From Rhizobium sp. Root708 (GTDB lineage: Bacteria > Pseudomonadota > Alphaproteobacteria > Rhizobiales > Rhizobiaceae), in contig NZ_LMHV01000034.1 in assembly GCF_001429725.1 (NCBI RefSeq), forward strand, positions 61,533 to 125,532: a stretch of 64,000 nucleotides of DNA, given 5' to 3'. A model generated the notes under the pieces. It was not told the DNA's origin. It searched no databases and saw only the letters and a program-made list of their open reading frames with translations. Below, one piece after another: positions 34,323 through 44,838 of this stretch. A program made the translations under genes and the position numbers. Positions within the stretch are counted from its first letter, which is position 1; every line of letters begins with the position of its first letter.

Positions 34323-35273
34323 TTGTCCGACATCGTCAGCCTGCTTCTGCCGTTCTTCGGCCTGATCCTTATCGGCTATATCGCGGCGAAGGTGACGAAG
34401 CAGCCGGCAGACGCCTTGGGCTGGATGAACACGTTCATCATCTACGCCGCCATTCCAGCGCTGTTCTTCAAGCTGGTCTCGCGGACACCCTTCGAAGATC
34501 TCACGCGTATCGATTTCATCGCCACCGACCTGGCTGCGACCTATTCGATCTTCATCGTGCTGTTTGCGATCGGTCGCTTGGTCCGGAAAAACTCGCTGGC
34601 CGACTGCACGATACAGTCCTTTGCCGGTGCCTACGGCAACATCGGCTATATGGGCCCTGGCCTCTCTCTGCTGGCGCTCGGCGAACGCGCAGCCGTTCCC
34701 GTAGCGCTGATCGTCTGCCTTGAGAACGCGCTGCATTTCGTTGTCGCACCGGCACTCATGGCGGTGGCGGGCGACGACCGGCGATCGACCGGCCGACTGG
34801 CGATCGATATCGTGAGAAAGGTGGCTTTCCACCCCTTCATCCTGTCGACGGCGCTCGGATTCGTTGCCGCCGGTCTGCAGATCGACCAACCGCCCGCCCT
34901 GCAGCGCTTCATAGACTATCTCTCGCAGGCGGCCGCGCCGTGCGCCCTGTTCGCGATGGGGGTAACGCTGGCACTTCGGCCGTTGAAGCGCGTACCTGTC
35001 GAGATCGGCTACATCGTTCCGGCCAAGCTCATCATCCACCCGATCGTCGTCTATCTTGCCCTGACCACGGTCGGCGGCTTCGATCCGATCTGGGTCTATG
35101 CGGCAGTGCTGCTCGCCGCGTTGCCAACGGCCACCAACGTCTTTGTCATCGGGCAGCAATACGGCGTCTGGCAGGAACGTGCCTCGGCGACGATCCTGAT
35201 CACGACCACACTGTCGGTCGTGACCGTCTCGGCGGTCCTGATCGCGATCAAATCAGGCTTTCTTCCGGCTTAA
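34323..35273 (+). CDS. AEC family (auxin efflux carrier-like) transporter
   Basis: 316 residues, about 10 membrane helices in two halves, with GAYGNIGYMGPGLSLLALG and the C-terminal LAALPTATNVFVIGQQYGV, which are AEC/PIN-like signatures. Relatives export malonate, malate or other organic acids; the substrate cannot be told here. Start codon is TTG at 34323. It overlaps the convergent UbiH-family gene by 21 bases at the 3' end. Confidence 0.85.
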   Translation: MSDIVSLLLPFFGLILIGYIAAKVTKQPADALGWMNTFIIYAAIPALFFKLVSRTPFEDLTRIDFIATDLAATYSIFIVLFAIGRLVRKNSLADCTIQSFAGAYGNIGYMGPGLSLLALGERAAVPVALIVCLENALHFVVAPALMAVAGDDRRSTGRLAIDIVRKVAFHPFILSTALGFVAAGLQIDQPPALQRFIDYLSQAAAPCALFAMGVTLALRPLKRVPVEIGYIVPAKLIIHPIVVYLALTTVGGFDPIWVYAAVLLAALPTATNVFVIGQQYGVWQERASATILITTTLSVVTVSAVLIAIKSGFLPA

Positions 35274-36464
35274 TCTTTCCCTGATGGCCCCAGGAATGTC
35301 GCGAAAACCGCGTCCGGGCTCGATGCCTTCACGCATGACGATACTGCGCAGCGGCGGCAACGCCGACAGGATGTGCAGGCCGGCCGCACGCAACATCTGA
35401 ACAGGCAGGAAATCGGACAGGAGCGAGCGGTTGAGAAGATCGACGCTTGCCGTGCGGGTCATGATATCGGCGCGACGCTTGCGATCGAACTGGTCGCCGG
35501 CATCGGCGGCGATCGGCAGCTCCGGCCGCGTACACAGAATGTCCGACAGCGCCAGCACATCGCGCAGGCTGAGATTGAGCCCCTGTGCGCCGATCGGTGG
35601 GAAAACGTGCGAGGCTTCGCCGATCAGGGCAATGCGCCCCTTGCCAGAGCGATGGGCCATCATGCCTGACAGAGGCCAGAGCTGCACGCCCTCCTCGACA
35701 GTCACCTTGCCGAGCAACGACTGCATGCGCTCCTCGACGACATTGCTCAGTTCGACGAGCGAGAGTTCATTGCGGGCCACGGCATCCGACGGGTTCTGGA
35801 CCCAGACGAGGCTGGAGCGATTGCCCGGCAGCGGTACCTGAGTGAAGGGGCCGCTTTCGGTGTGGAACTCCGTCGAGATATTCTCATGCGGCAATGAATG
35901 CTCGAAGTTCAACACCATGGCCGATTGCGGATAGGACCAGGTTTTCACGTCTATGCCGGCAGTCTCGCGCAGCTTCGACTTGCGCCCATCGGCGCCTACG
36001 GCGAACGACGCGGACAGCACCTCGCCATCGGCGAGCGTGATGGTCACCGAATCGGCGCCGATATCGATCAGGTCGGCAAAAGAGTTGAAGCGCGTGATGT
36101 TGCCTTCAGCGGCAATCGCGGCCTCCAGCACCTCCATCAGCGCCCTGTTCGGGAAATTGTAGCCGAAGGCCTCGAGATCGAGTTCGACGGAACGGAAGGT
36201 GGTGATCGGCGCCCGCAGCAGGCGATTCGTGCCGTCGATGATCCGCATCGTCGAAAGCGGAGCAGCCGCCGGCCGGAGCTTTTCCCACAAGGTCAACCTG
36301 TCCAGCAAACGGATCGACTGATCCATGAGCGCGGTCGTGCGCCGATCCCGGTTTGATGACGGCGGAGCAACGAGAGCAACGTTGCGTCCGCCGCGAGCCA
36401 GAGCGATAGCAGCGATCATGCCGGCAAGGCCGCCACCGATCACTGCGATTTCAAAAGTCTTCAT
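35253..36464 (-). CDS. UbiH/UbiF/COQ6-family FAD-dependent hydroxylase
   Basis: 403 residues. FAD motif GGGLAGMIAAIALARGG at residues 10-26, the DG fingerprint FAVGADGRKSKLRE near 160, and the second FAD motif RIALIGEASHVFPPIGAQGLNLSLRD near 285. These fit ring hydroxylases of ubiquinone biosynthesis; which ring position (C1, C5 or C6) is not decided by sequence here. Cytoplasmic or membrane associated. Upstream is the DUF934-cysI group on the same strand, separated from it by 39 bases. Confidence 0.88.
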   Translation of the reverse strand: MKTFEIAVIGGGLAGMIAAIALARGGRNVALVAPPSSNRDRRTTALMDQSIRLLDRLTLWEKLRPAAAPLSTMRIIDGTNRLLRAPITTFRSVELDLEAFGYNFPNRALMEVLEAAIAAEGNITRFNSFADLIDIGADSVTITLADGEVLSASFAVGADGRKSKLRETAGIDVKTWSYPQSAMVLNFEHSLPHENISTEFHTESGPFTQVPLPGNRSSLVWVQNPSDAVARNELSLVELSNVVEERMQSLLGKVTVEEGVQLWPLSGMMAHRSGKGRIALIGEASHVFPPIGAQGLNLSLRDVLALSDILCTRPELPIAADAGDQFDRKRRADIMTRTASVDLLNRSLLSDFLPVQMLRAAGLHILSALPPLRSIVMREGIEPGRGFRDIPGAIRERLSRKKA

Positions 36465-36503
36465 TGCACCGTTCCGTCAAATTCCTTGACGGCGATCCGG
36501 TGC

Positions 36504-37016
36504 TTACGCAGCCGGTTTCGCCTGACGGCGCCAACTATAGCCCTTGCCGGCGTCCGCGTCACGCACAGCTGGTTGATAATGATGCGGAATCCCCGGCAGA
36601 CGATGTTCGGTGAGACGCTTTATCGCAGTCTCGTTGGTGACAGCAAAGCTGTCGATCCCGACGCGCTGCATCAGCGGAATCTGGTCGATCAGCACGTCAC
36701 CGACGGCGCGCAGTTCGTTGGTGTAACCTAGGCGGTCACGCAACAGGGAAGCGTGGCTGAAGGCCCGGCCGTCGTTGAACGCCGGAAAAGCAACAGCGAC
36801 CATCTCCAAGCGATAGAGATAGGGCTCAAGCTTGCGCACGTCGTCCGCCGGCTTGATCAGCACACCGAAGCCGACCTCATTGCTCTCGTCGGCCTTGGCA
36901 ATCAGCTCATCTAGGGTGAGAAGAGGCTTCTGCCCCTCGCCTGCCTTGGCCTCTTCCGTCTCGATCACCCAGGGATCGTTCTCGACGAAACCGGTTTCTC
37001 TCCAGATCTTGGTCAT
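36504..37016 (-). CDS. DUF934 family protein linked to sulfite reduction
   Basis: 170 residues from ATG at 37016, with GGAGGGGAC about 5 bases before it. DUF934 signatures are VAVAFPAFNDGRAFSHASLLRDRLGY and the central GVLIKPADDV. The family is found beside cysI in alpha- and betaproteobacteria and is presumed to assist sulfite reduction, perhaps as an electron-transfer or assembly factor; no direct function is established. Its start overlaps no gene; cysI ends 10 bases upstream. Confidence 0.88.
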   Translation of the reverse strand: MTKIWRETGFVENDPWVIETEEAKAGEGQKPLLTLDELIAKADESNEVGFGVLIKPADDVRKLEPYLYRLEMVAVAFPAFNDGRAFSHASLLRDRLGYTNELRAVGDVLIDQIPLMQRVGIDSFAVTNETAIKRLTEHRLPGIPHHYQPAVRDADAGKGYSWRRQAKPAA

Positions 37017-37026
37017 CGTCCCCTCC

Positions 37027-38697
<1,671 letters not shown>

Positions 38698-38705
38698 CTG
38701 CTTCC

Positions 38706-39020
38706 TCAGACTGCGATGAATGCGGGGTCGGCGGGCTGGTAGCCCGGCGCGTATTCCATGGTCGGACCCTGGGCGCGAATGCGCTCGCGAAGACGCAACG
38801 GCCAGAGCACGCCATCAGTTTCCTGAACGTCGACAACGGCGACGTCCACCACCTGGTTGTCAGCATAGGACTTCTTGCCGATCGCTTCCAGCGCCGCGAC
38901 GGCCTCGGCATGACGGGCCACAAGGGCTTCCTGCAGAGAGACGACCCATTCGCCATTGGCGTTCAGCCAGACGGCGATGCCGTCCGTCAATCTGTTGGCG
39001 GTGAGAACCTTGTCTGCCAT
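38706..39020 (-). CDS. DUF2849 family protein
   Basis: 104 residues. N-terminal KVLTANRLTDGIAVWLNANGEWV and a repeated beta-rich pattern are the DUF2849 hallmark. The family almost always lies between cysG and cysI in alphaproteobacteria, so a helper role in sulfite reduction is inferred; activity is unknown. It starts 2 bases after the cysG stop with AAGGAG 5 to 6 bases before its ATG, and ends 8 bases before cysI, so all are one operon. Confidence 0.88.
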   Translation of the reverse strand: MADKVLTANRLTDGIAVWLNANGEWVVSLQEALVARHAEAVAALEAIGKKSYADNQVVDVAVVDVQETDGVLWPLRLRERIRAQGPTMEYAPGYQPADPAFIAV

Positions 39021-39022
39021 CT

Positions 39023-40465
39023 TCAGCTCCTTGCAAATTCTTCGGACCGGGCGCGTTCGCGCACAAGCGGTTCCGACAGTTCGAAATTGGCGCCTGCGAC
39101 CGCATCGCCGATAATGACCATCACCGGGCCGGTCAACTCGTCACGGTGCTGCAGGTCCGGAAGATCCCGCAGAATACCATGCAGCAGGCGTCGATCGGAA
39201 CGGCTGGCGTTCTCGATGACGGCAACGGTCGTTTCCGCAGGCAGCCCGGCTTGCATCAGGCGTTCAGCCACGGATGCCGCGACGGTGCGGCCCATATAGA
39301 CGGCGATCGTTGCGCCCGAGACCGCAAGGCTCGCCCAATCCGGCAAGACGTCGCCCGTCAAATCGTGGCCGGTCGTGAAAACTAGCGACGAGGCAACGCC
39401 CCGCAACGTCAGCGGCAGTTCGAAATCGGCGGCAGCGGCGAAGGCCGAGGTGATGCCGGGCACTACTTCATAGGAAATGCCCCCGGCCCGCAGCGCGGCC
39501 ATCTCTTCGCCTGCCCGGCCGTACACGAGCGGATCGCCGGACTTCAGACGAACCACGCGCTTGCCGTCGCGACCGAGGTGCACAAGCAGATCGTTGATCT
39601 CTTCCTGGGACTTCGAATGGCATCCCTTGCGCTTGCCGACAGACAAACGCTCGGCGTCACGGCGGCCCATATCGACGATTTCCTGCGGCACCAGTGCGTC
39701 GAAGACGATGACATCGGCTTCCATCATCACGCGCTGGGCGCGCAGCGTCAGCAGATCCGCGGCACCGGGACCGGCGCCGACGAGCCAGACGTGGCCCTCA
39801 ATCTCCTCGGCGGACTGCAACAAACCATTGGCCGCGCGACGCGCCTGCGGCAGGTTCTCGTTGGCGACAGCATCCGCGACGGCGCCGGAGAAAAAGCGGC
39901 GCCAGAAAAGGCGACGGGCGGCGCCCTTGGGGACAATCTGCTCGACGGCCTTGCGGTAACCGATTGCGAGATCGGCAAGACGACCGAGCGACGGGGCGAG
40001 CAATTGGTCAATCTGGGCACGGATCATCTGCGCCAGAACCGGGCCGGCACCTTCCGTGCCGATCGCGACGGCCACCGGCGCGCGATTGACAAGTGCTGGC
40101 GTGAAGAAGTCGCAGTAGTCGGGCTGATCGACGGCGTTGGCCGGCACCTTTTCGGCGCGCGCAGCCTCTACGATGGCGCGATCCTGCGCAGCATCTCCGG
40201 TCGCCGCGAAGACGAGCGTTGCCCCGACGATCTGCTCGGCCGCAAAGCCCGACCGTACGGTCTCGATGCGGTTAGAGATCAGAAAGGCGTGGTAGTCGGC
40301 CTCGGGGCGATCCGTATAGGCAACAATCCGCGCCTGCGTATTGAGGAGCAGGCGAACCTTGGCAAAGGCCTCGCCGCCATTGCCGAAGACAGCCGCGATC
40401 TTGCCTTCAACGCGGAAGAAGGCAGGAAATACCGACAGTTGTTCAGTCTTGGGAGGCATCATCAA
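39023..40465 (-). CDS. cysG: Sirohaem synthase (uroporphyrinogen-III methyltransferase / precorrin-2 dehydrogenase / ferrochelatase)
   Basis: 480 residues. The N-terminal Rossmann part (about 12-120; AAVFGNGGEAFAKVRLLL) is the NAD-dependent dehydrogenase/ferrochelatase. The C-terminal SAM methyltransferase has VWLVGAGPGAADLLTLRA, SGDPLVYGRAGEE and PGITSAFAAA. The trifunctional fusion makes sirohaem from uroporphyrinogen III for CysI downstream. ATG at 40465. The upstream 255-base divergent region holds two 9 bp inverted repeats. Confidence 0.94.
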   Translation of the reverse strand: MMMPPKTEQLSVFPAFFRVEGKIAAVFGNGGEAFAKVRLLLNTQARIVAYTDRPEADYHAFLISNRIETVRSGFAAEQIVGATLVFAATGDAAQDRAIVEAARAEKVPANAVDQPDYCDFFTPALVNRAPVAVAIGTEGAGPVLAQMIRAQIDQLLAPSLGRLADLAIGYRKAVEQIVPKGAARRLFWRRFFSGAVADAVANENLPQARRAANGLLQSAEEIEGHVWLVGAGPGAADLLTLRAQRVMMEADVIVFDALVPQEIVDMGRRDAERLSVGKRKGCHSKSQEEINDLLVHLGRDGKRVVRLKSGDPLVYGRAGEEMAALRAGGISYEVVPGITSAFAAAADFELPLTLRGVASSLVFTTGHDLTGDVLPDWASLAVSGATIAVYMGRTVAASVAERLMQAGLPAETTVAVIENASRSDRRLLHGILRDLPDLQHRDELTGPVMVIIGDAVAGANFELSEPLVRERARSEEFARS

Positions 40466-40549
40466 TCCATTTCGAAGTTGCCGGAATATGCACGCTACGC
40501 CAAGCCAATTGAAGAAACAGAAATTCCAAAGCCCGCTTGGGCGCGTATT

Positions 40550-40628
40550 CTTTTACTCGCTCCCCCGATGATTTGAGTAAAAGTCACCGATGCGATGCGG
40601 CAAGCACACTTAGACCTGTCGCATCGCA
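40550..40628. repeat. Two adjacent 9 bp inverted repeats in the cysG/deaminase divergent region
   Basis: Repeat 1: CTTTTACTC (40550-40558) and GAGTAAAAG (40575-40583), spacer 16. Repeat 2: TGCGATGCG (40591-40599) and CGCATCGCA (40620-40628), spacer 20. Both are perfect. They lie 85-163 bases before the cysG start and 93-171 bases before the deaminase start. They could be operator dyads or RNA hairpins in the leaders. The rest of the 255-base gap shows only an RBS (AAGGAG) before the deaminase. Confidence 0.5.
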
Positions 40629-40720
40629 GCAGAAAGCCTGTGACAAATCAACAGGACGCGCCGATCGGGATTTGCCTTCAATGCCGCTGGCGCTAGAGTG
40701 CTGCTCACAAGGAGAAATTC

Positions 40721-41308
40721 ATGCCAGACAAGACCATAGCCGCCCGCCTGCTCAACGTCATGGAACAGGACATCTTGCCGATGACCGAGCGCGGCGTCGC
40801 AGCCGGCAACAAGGTCTTTGGCGCCGCCATCCTGCGCAAATCCGACCTCTCGCTTGTCATAGCCGAGACCAACAACGAGCTTGAGAACCCGCTGTGGCAC
40901 GGTGAAGTGCACACTCTGAAGCGGTTTTACGAATTGGGCGAAAAGCCGGCGACGAAGGACCTGATCTTTCTCTCCACTCACGAACCCTGCACCATGTGCA
41001 TGTCGGCCATCACCTGGGCCGGCTTCGACAATTTCTACTATTTTTTCAGCCACGAAGATTCGCGCGATGCCTTCGCGATTCCCCACGATTTGAAGATCCT
41101 CAAGGAAGTCTTTGGCCTGGAACCGGGCGGCTACCGACGCAGCAATGCGTTCTGGAACAGCTTTGCGATCGCCGATCTGGTCGAGACCGAAAACGATGGC
41201 CTGAAGGCCGAGTTAAAGTCGCAGACGGCGCGCATCAAGGCGCGTTACGATTCGCTCTCGAACAGCTACCAGGCATCGAAGACCGACAACGACATTCCGC
41301 TGAACTGA
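40721..41308 (+). CDS. Cytidine/deoxycytidylate deaminase-family protein
   Basis: 195 residues. The zinc motif H60-G-E62 (usual form H-[AV]-E) pairs with P89-C90-T-M-C93 (PCxxC). Together they give the Zn2+ ligands His, Cys, Cys and the proton-shuttling Glu. The rest of the fold is close to nucleoside/cytosine deaminases; a long hydrophilic C-terminus (from about 150) looks coiled coil (LKAELKSQTARIKARYDSL). The substrate base is unknown. ATG 40721 has AAGGAG about 6 bases upstream. mazG follows directly. Confidence 0.83.
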   Translation: MPDKTIAARLLNVMEQDILPMTERGVAAGNKVFGAAILRKSDLSLVIAETNNELENPLWHGEVHTLKRFYELGEKPATKDLIFLSTHEPCTMCMSAITWAGFDNFYYFFSHEDSRDAFAIPHDLKILKEVFGLEPGGYRRSNAFWNSFAIADLVETENDGLKAELKSQTARIKARYDSLSNSYQASKTDNDIPLN

Positions 41309-41314
41309 GTGACG

Positions 41315-42148
41315 ATGGAAGCCTCCAAAGACATTTCGCGCCTGATCGAAATCATGGCCGCGCTGCGCAATCCGGAAACAGGGTGCCCCTGGGACATTGT
41401 CCAGACGTTCGAGACGATCAAGCCCTATACGATCGAGGAGGCTTACGAAGTCTCCGACGCGATCGAGCGCAACGACATGGATGACCTCTGCGAGGAACTC
41501 GGCGACCTCCTGCTGCAGGTCGTCTTCCATGCTCGGATGGCCGAGGAAGCAGGTGATTTCTCCTTCGGCGACGTCGTCGAAGCCATCACCCGCAAGATGA
41601 TCCGCCGCCATCCTCATGTCTTCGCCCGCTCCGATGCCGACACGCCCGACGCCGTCAAGAAGCAGTGGGACGAGATCAAGCAGGCGGAAAAACGCGAGCG
41701 CGCCGAACGGAGAGCCAAGCGCGGCATAACCGAGGATTTCAAGGCCGGCTTCCTGGGGTCCGTGCAGCGGAGCTTCCCTGCGCTGACCGAAGCGCTGAAG
41801 CTGCAGGAGCGCGCCGCAAAGGTCGGTTTCGACTGGTCCGCTCCCGAACCGATCCTCGACAAGATCGAGGAAGAGATTGGCGAACTGCGTGTCGCCTTGT
41901 CAGAGGGCGATCAGGCGAAGGTGAGCGACGAGCTCGGCGACCTGATCTTCGCGGTGGTCAATATCGGCCGGCATGTGAAGGCCGATCCCGAGGATGCTTT
42001 GCGCGGAACAAATACAAAGTTTCGGCGCCGTTTCAGCCATATAGAGACAATTCTTGATGCGGAAGGTGAGACGCTTGAGGCCGCTAGCCTGGAACGGATG
42101 GAGGAAATCTGGCAGGCCGCGAAAGCGATCGAACGGCAACTGGGCTGA
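41315..42148 (+). CDS. mazG: Nucleoside triphosphate pyrophosphohydrolase MazG
   Basis: 277 residues, two tandem MazG helical domains. The first (about 10-110) carries the metal-binding ExxE12ExxD pattern in EEAYEVSDAIERNDMDDLCEELGDLLLQVVFHARMAEE; the second (about 165-270) has EEIGELRVALSEGDQAKVSDELGDLIFAVVNIGRHV. It hydrolyses NTPs to NMP and PPi and is thought to clear aberrant nucleotides. ATG 41315 follows an in-frame GTG at 41309. The deaminase stop lies 6 bases before, so the two are probably one transcript. Confidence 0.95.
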   Translation: MEASKDISRLIEIMAALRNPETGCPWDIVQTFETIKPYTIEEAYEVSDAIERNDMDDLCEELGDLLLQVVFHARMAEEAGDFSFGDVVEAITRKMIRRHPHVFARSDADTPDAVKKQWDEIKQAEKRERAERRAKRGITEDFKAGFLGSVQRSFPALTEALKLQERAAKVGFDWSAPEPILDKIEEEIGELRVALSEGDQAKVSDELGDLIFAVVNIGRHVKADPEDALRGTNTKFRRRFSHIETILDAEGETLEAASLERMEEIWQAAKAIERQLG

Positions 42149-42157
42149 TACCGACAG

Positions 42158-43381
42158 ATGAACCTCACGTCGCTCGAAGTCTCAATCGCAGGCGCAGGGA
42201 TTGGCGGATTGTCACTCGCCACACTGCTGGCGCGCCAAGGTGCTGCTGTCACCATCTACGACCAGATGGCGGCACCACAGCCAGTAGGTTCGGGTTTCGT
42301 CATTCAGCCAACCGGCGCTGCGGTGCTCTCGCACATGGAATTACTCGATCAGGTCTTGGCTCGCGGTTCGCGCATCCGTCGGATGCATGGCCGCTTGTCA
42401 AGCAACGGGCGCACGGTCCTCGACGTCAGCTATGCGAAGGGCGGGCACGGGATCGCCATTCAGCGTGTCGCCCTGTTCGATCTGCTGCTCGACGCGGCCG
42501 TTCGCGCCGGCGTCGGCTTCGAGACCTCGTCACGCGTAACGGCGGTAGAGGATGGCAGCCGTCCGCGCGTCGTACTCGATGGGCGAAACGGGTCTCCCGC
42601 CGATCTGGTCGTCGATGCCATGGGTGCAAGCTCTCCGCTTGATCGAAAATCAGCAACAGAACTGAGCTACGGCGCCCTCTGGGCAACGGTTCCCTGGCCG
42701 AAGGGCGGGCCATTTGCCGAGGATGAGCTGCAACAACGCTATCACAGGGCCAGCCAGATGGCCGGCGTCCTGCCGGTGGGAACCGCGCATGACGGCGCGG
42801 CACCAATGGCGACGTTCTTCTGGAGCATTCGAAATGCGGATGTCGCCGCATGGCGCAATGCGGGACGGGCGGCCTGGATCAACGAGGTGGGTGCATTCTG
42901 GCCAGATGTGGTGGACTTAGCCGAAATCGCGGAGCCGGTTCATGCGCGCTACCGTCATCATACGCGACAGCCGCTGGCGGGCCGCAACGTGATCAGAATC
43001 GGCGATGCCTGGCATGCGACAAGCCCACAACTTGGTCAGGGAGCGAACATGGCGTTGCTCGATGCCGCTTCGCTCTGTTCGGCCCTTGCCAGCCAGCCGA
43101 CGATTGCCGATGGCCTGACCCAGCATTTGCACCAACGGCAGATGCATATCCGGTTCTACCAGCTCCTGAGCAGCATACTCACGCCCTTCTACCAGTCGGA
43201 CAGCCGCATCCTTCATTTCAGCCGGGATCTGCTGATCGGTCCGGTGACGAAGTTTCCGTTGCTGCGCGGTTTGATCACGACGCTTGTGACCGGCGAACTG
43301 CTCAGCCCGGTCGCGCGAATTGCGTTTGACCGTATCGCGTTGGATAGCGGTGAACAGGATGCGCTCGGTCAGCCGGCATAG
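42158..43381 (+). CDS. FAD-dependent monooxygenase (salicylate hydroxylase-like)
   Basis: 407 residues. FAD motif AGAGIGGLSLATLLARQGA near residue 12, DG region DLVVDAMGASSPLD near 155, and GDAWHATSPQLGQGANMALLDA near 285 which binds FAD phosphate. This is the class A flavoprotein hydroxylase fold. Substrate unknown. It follows mazG by 9 bases and ends near the convergent hflX terminator. In many relatives the hflX-mazG neighbourhood lacks this gene, so it may be an insertion into a conserved order; that is inference. Confidence 0.85.
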   Translation: MNLTSLEVSIAGAGIGGLSLATLLARQGAAVTIYDQMAAPQPVGSGFVIQPTGAAVLSHMELLDQVLARGSRIRRMHGRLSSNGRTVLDVSYAKGGHGIAIQRVALFDLLLDAAVRAGVGFETSSRVTAVEDGSRPRVVLDGRNGSPADLVVDAMGASSPLDRKSATELSYGALWATVPWPKGGPFAEDELQQRYHRASQMAGVLPVGTAHDGAAPMATFFWSIRNADVAAWRNAGRAAWINEVGAFWPDVVDLAEIAEPVHARYRHHTRQPLAGRNVIRIGDAWHATSPQLGQGANMALLDAASLCSALASQPTIADGLTQHLHQRQMHIRFYQLLSSILTPFYQSDSRILHFSRDLLIGPVTKFPLLRGLITTLVTGELLSPVARIAFDRIALDSGEQDALGQPA

Positions 43382-43411
43382 CCGGATCTGCTTCGCTCCG
43401 CCGTTGACACG

Positions 43412-43436
43412 AAAAAGGAGCGGTGATTACCGCTCC
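43412..43436 (-). terminator. Intrinsic terminator overlapping the hflX stop codon
   Basis: Minus-strand stem GGAGCGGT/ACCGCTCC (8 bp, 4-base loop), then TTTTT. The final hflX codons and its TAA stop (43427-43429) lie within the stem-loop. Very compact 3' end. Confidence 0.85.
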
Positions 43437-44761
43437 CAATCTTCCTTGGCAGACTTGGCGCCATTGCCAAGACGGCGCTCGAGCTCGACCGCCTCCGCTT
43501 CCGACAGACGCACATCGAGCGTGATAGAGCCGTCCTCGTTGTCTTCGCGGCTATCGACGATCGCGTGATCGTAGAGCCACGGAAGCAGCGCGAGCTTGTC
43601 GACAGGCAGGCGAACGGTCGCCTCAGTCAGCACGCCTGACAGCCTGCGGCTGATCTCGTCCATCAACGCATCGACACCCTCGCCGCTGACAGCAGAGAGA
43701 GCCACGACGTTTTCGGAACCGCTTGCCTTGTTCACGATCGCATCATGATCTTCCGGCTCGAGGCGATCGATCTTGTTCCATACTTCGATAATCCGCTTGT
43801 CGCCCTCTTCCTCGTCGATGCCGAGGTCCTTCAGGATGCGGAGCACGTCCGCGCTCTGCGCCTGATTGTCGACATCGGCCATGTCGCGAACGTGCAGGAT
43901 GAGGTCTGCTTCGAGCACCTCTTCCAGAGTGGCGCGGAAAGCGGCGACGAGATGGGTCGGAAGGTTCGAAATGAACCCGACAGTATCTGAGAGGATCACC
44001 GTGCGGCCATGCGGCAGCTTCATCCGGCGCAGCGTCGGGTCGAGCGTGGCGAAGAGCATGTCTTCGGCCAGCACGCCGGCGCCGGTGATACGGTTGAACA
44101 GTGTCGACTTACCGGCATTGGTGTAGCCGACCAGCGCCACGATCGGATGCGGCACCTTGCGGCGCTTGGCGCGATGAAGCTGTCGGGTGCGGACCACCTG
44201 CTCCAGCTCGCGCTCGAGCTTGATGATACGGTCCTGCAACATGCGACGGTCGGCTTCGATCTGAGTTTCGCCCGGACCGCCCATGAACCCACCGCCACCG
44301 CGCTGACGTTCAAGGTGGGTCCAGCTTCGGACCAGGCGGCCCTTCTGATAGTTGAGATGCGCCAGGTCGACCTGCAGCGTGCCTTCCTTGGTGGAAGCAC
44401 GGCGGCCGAAGATCTCGAGAATGAGGCCCGTGCGGTCGATGACCTTGGCGTTCCATTCCTTCTCGAGATTGCGCTGCTGCACAGGGGTCAGCGGGTGGTC
44501 GACGATAACCAGACCGGAGTCGTTGACATCGAGCGTCGCCTTGATCTCTTCGATCTTGCCGGTGCCCATCAGCGTCGCCGGACGCGGATCATTGACCGGA
44601 ACGATGGCGCCATGGACGACATCCAAATCAATCGCCTGAGCGAGACCGGTCGCCTCTTCTAGGCGGCTTTCGGGGGTGCGGGTTGCGACCGGTGCAGCAT
44701 CGCTGGCGCTACGTCCGCCACGCGCCTGCTTGAGGACGGGTACGATAACGGTCGCGCGCAT
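43427..44761 (-). CDS. hflX: Ribosome-associated GTPase HflX
   Basis: 444 residues from ATG 44761. N-terminal HflX subdomain, then Gly-rich GGGGFMGGPGETQIEADRR, and a TRAFAC GTPase with G1 GYTNAGKST, G3 DTVGF and G4 NKID. HflX splits stalled 70S ribosomes under heat or antibiotic stress. The same frame is open upstream to the hfq end, and an ATT at 44827 with AGGA 6 bases before it could be a non-canonical start; the intervening residues look coding. hfq is 77 bases upstream on the same strand. Its stop is inside an intrinsic terminator. Confidence 0.93.
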   Translation of the reverse strand: MRATVIVPVLKQARGGRSASDAAPVATRTPESRLEEATGLAQAIDLDVVHGAIVPVNDPRPATLMGTGKIEEIKATLDVNDSGLVIVDHPLTPVQQRNLEKEWNAKVIDRTGLILEIFGRRASTKEGTLQVDLAHLNYQKGRLVRSWTHLERQRGGGGFMGGPGETQIEADRRMLQDRIIKLERELEQVVRTRQLHRAKRRKVPHPIVALVGYTNAGKSTLFNRITGAGVLAEDMLFATLDPTLRRMKLPHGRTVILSDTVGFISNLPTHLVAAFRATLEEVLEADLILHVRDMADVDNQAQSADVLRILKDLGIDEEEGDKRIIEVWNKIDRLEPEDHDAIVNKASGSENVVALSAVSGEGVDALMDEISRRLSGVLTEATVRLPVDKLALLPWLYDHAIVDSREDNEDGSITLDVRLSEAEAVELERRLGNGAKSAKEDWER

Positions 44762-44838
44762 GTCATCCCGGTGCTTGGCAGCTTCCGGGATGATCGAATC
44801 GTTCTTGGTATCACGTGTCGAGATAATTGATGGTCCTG

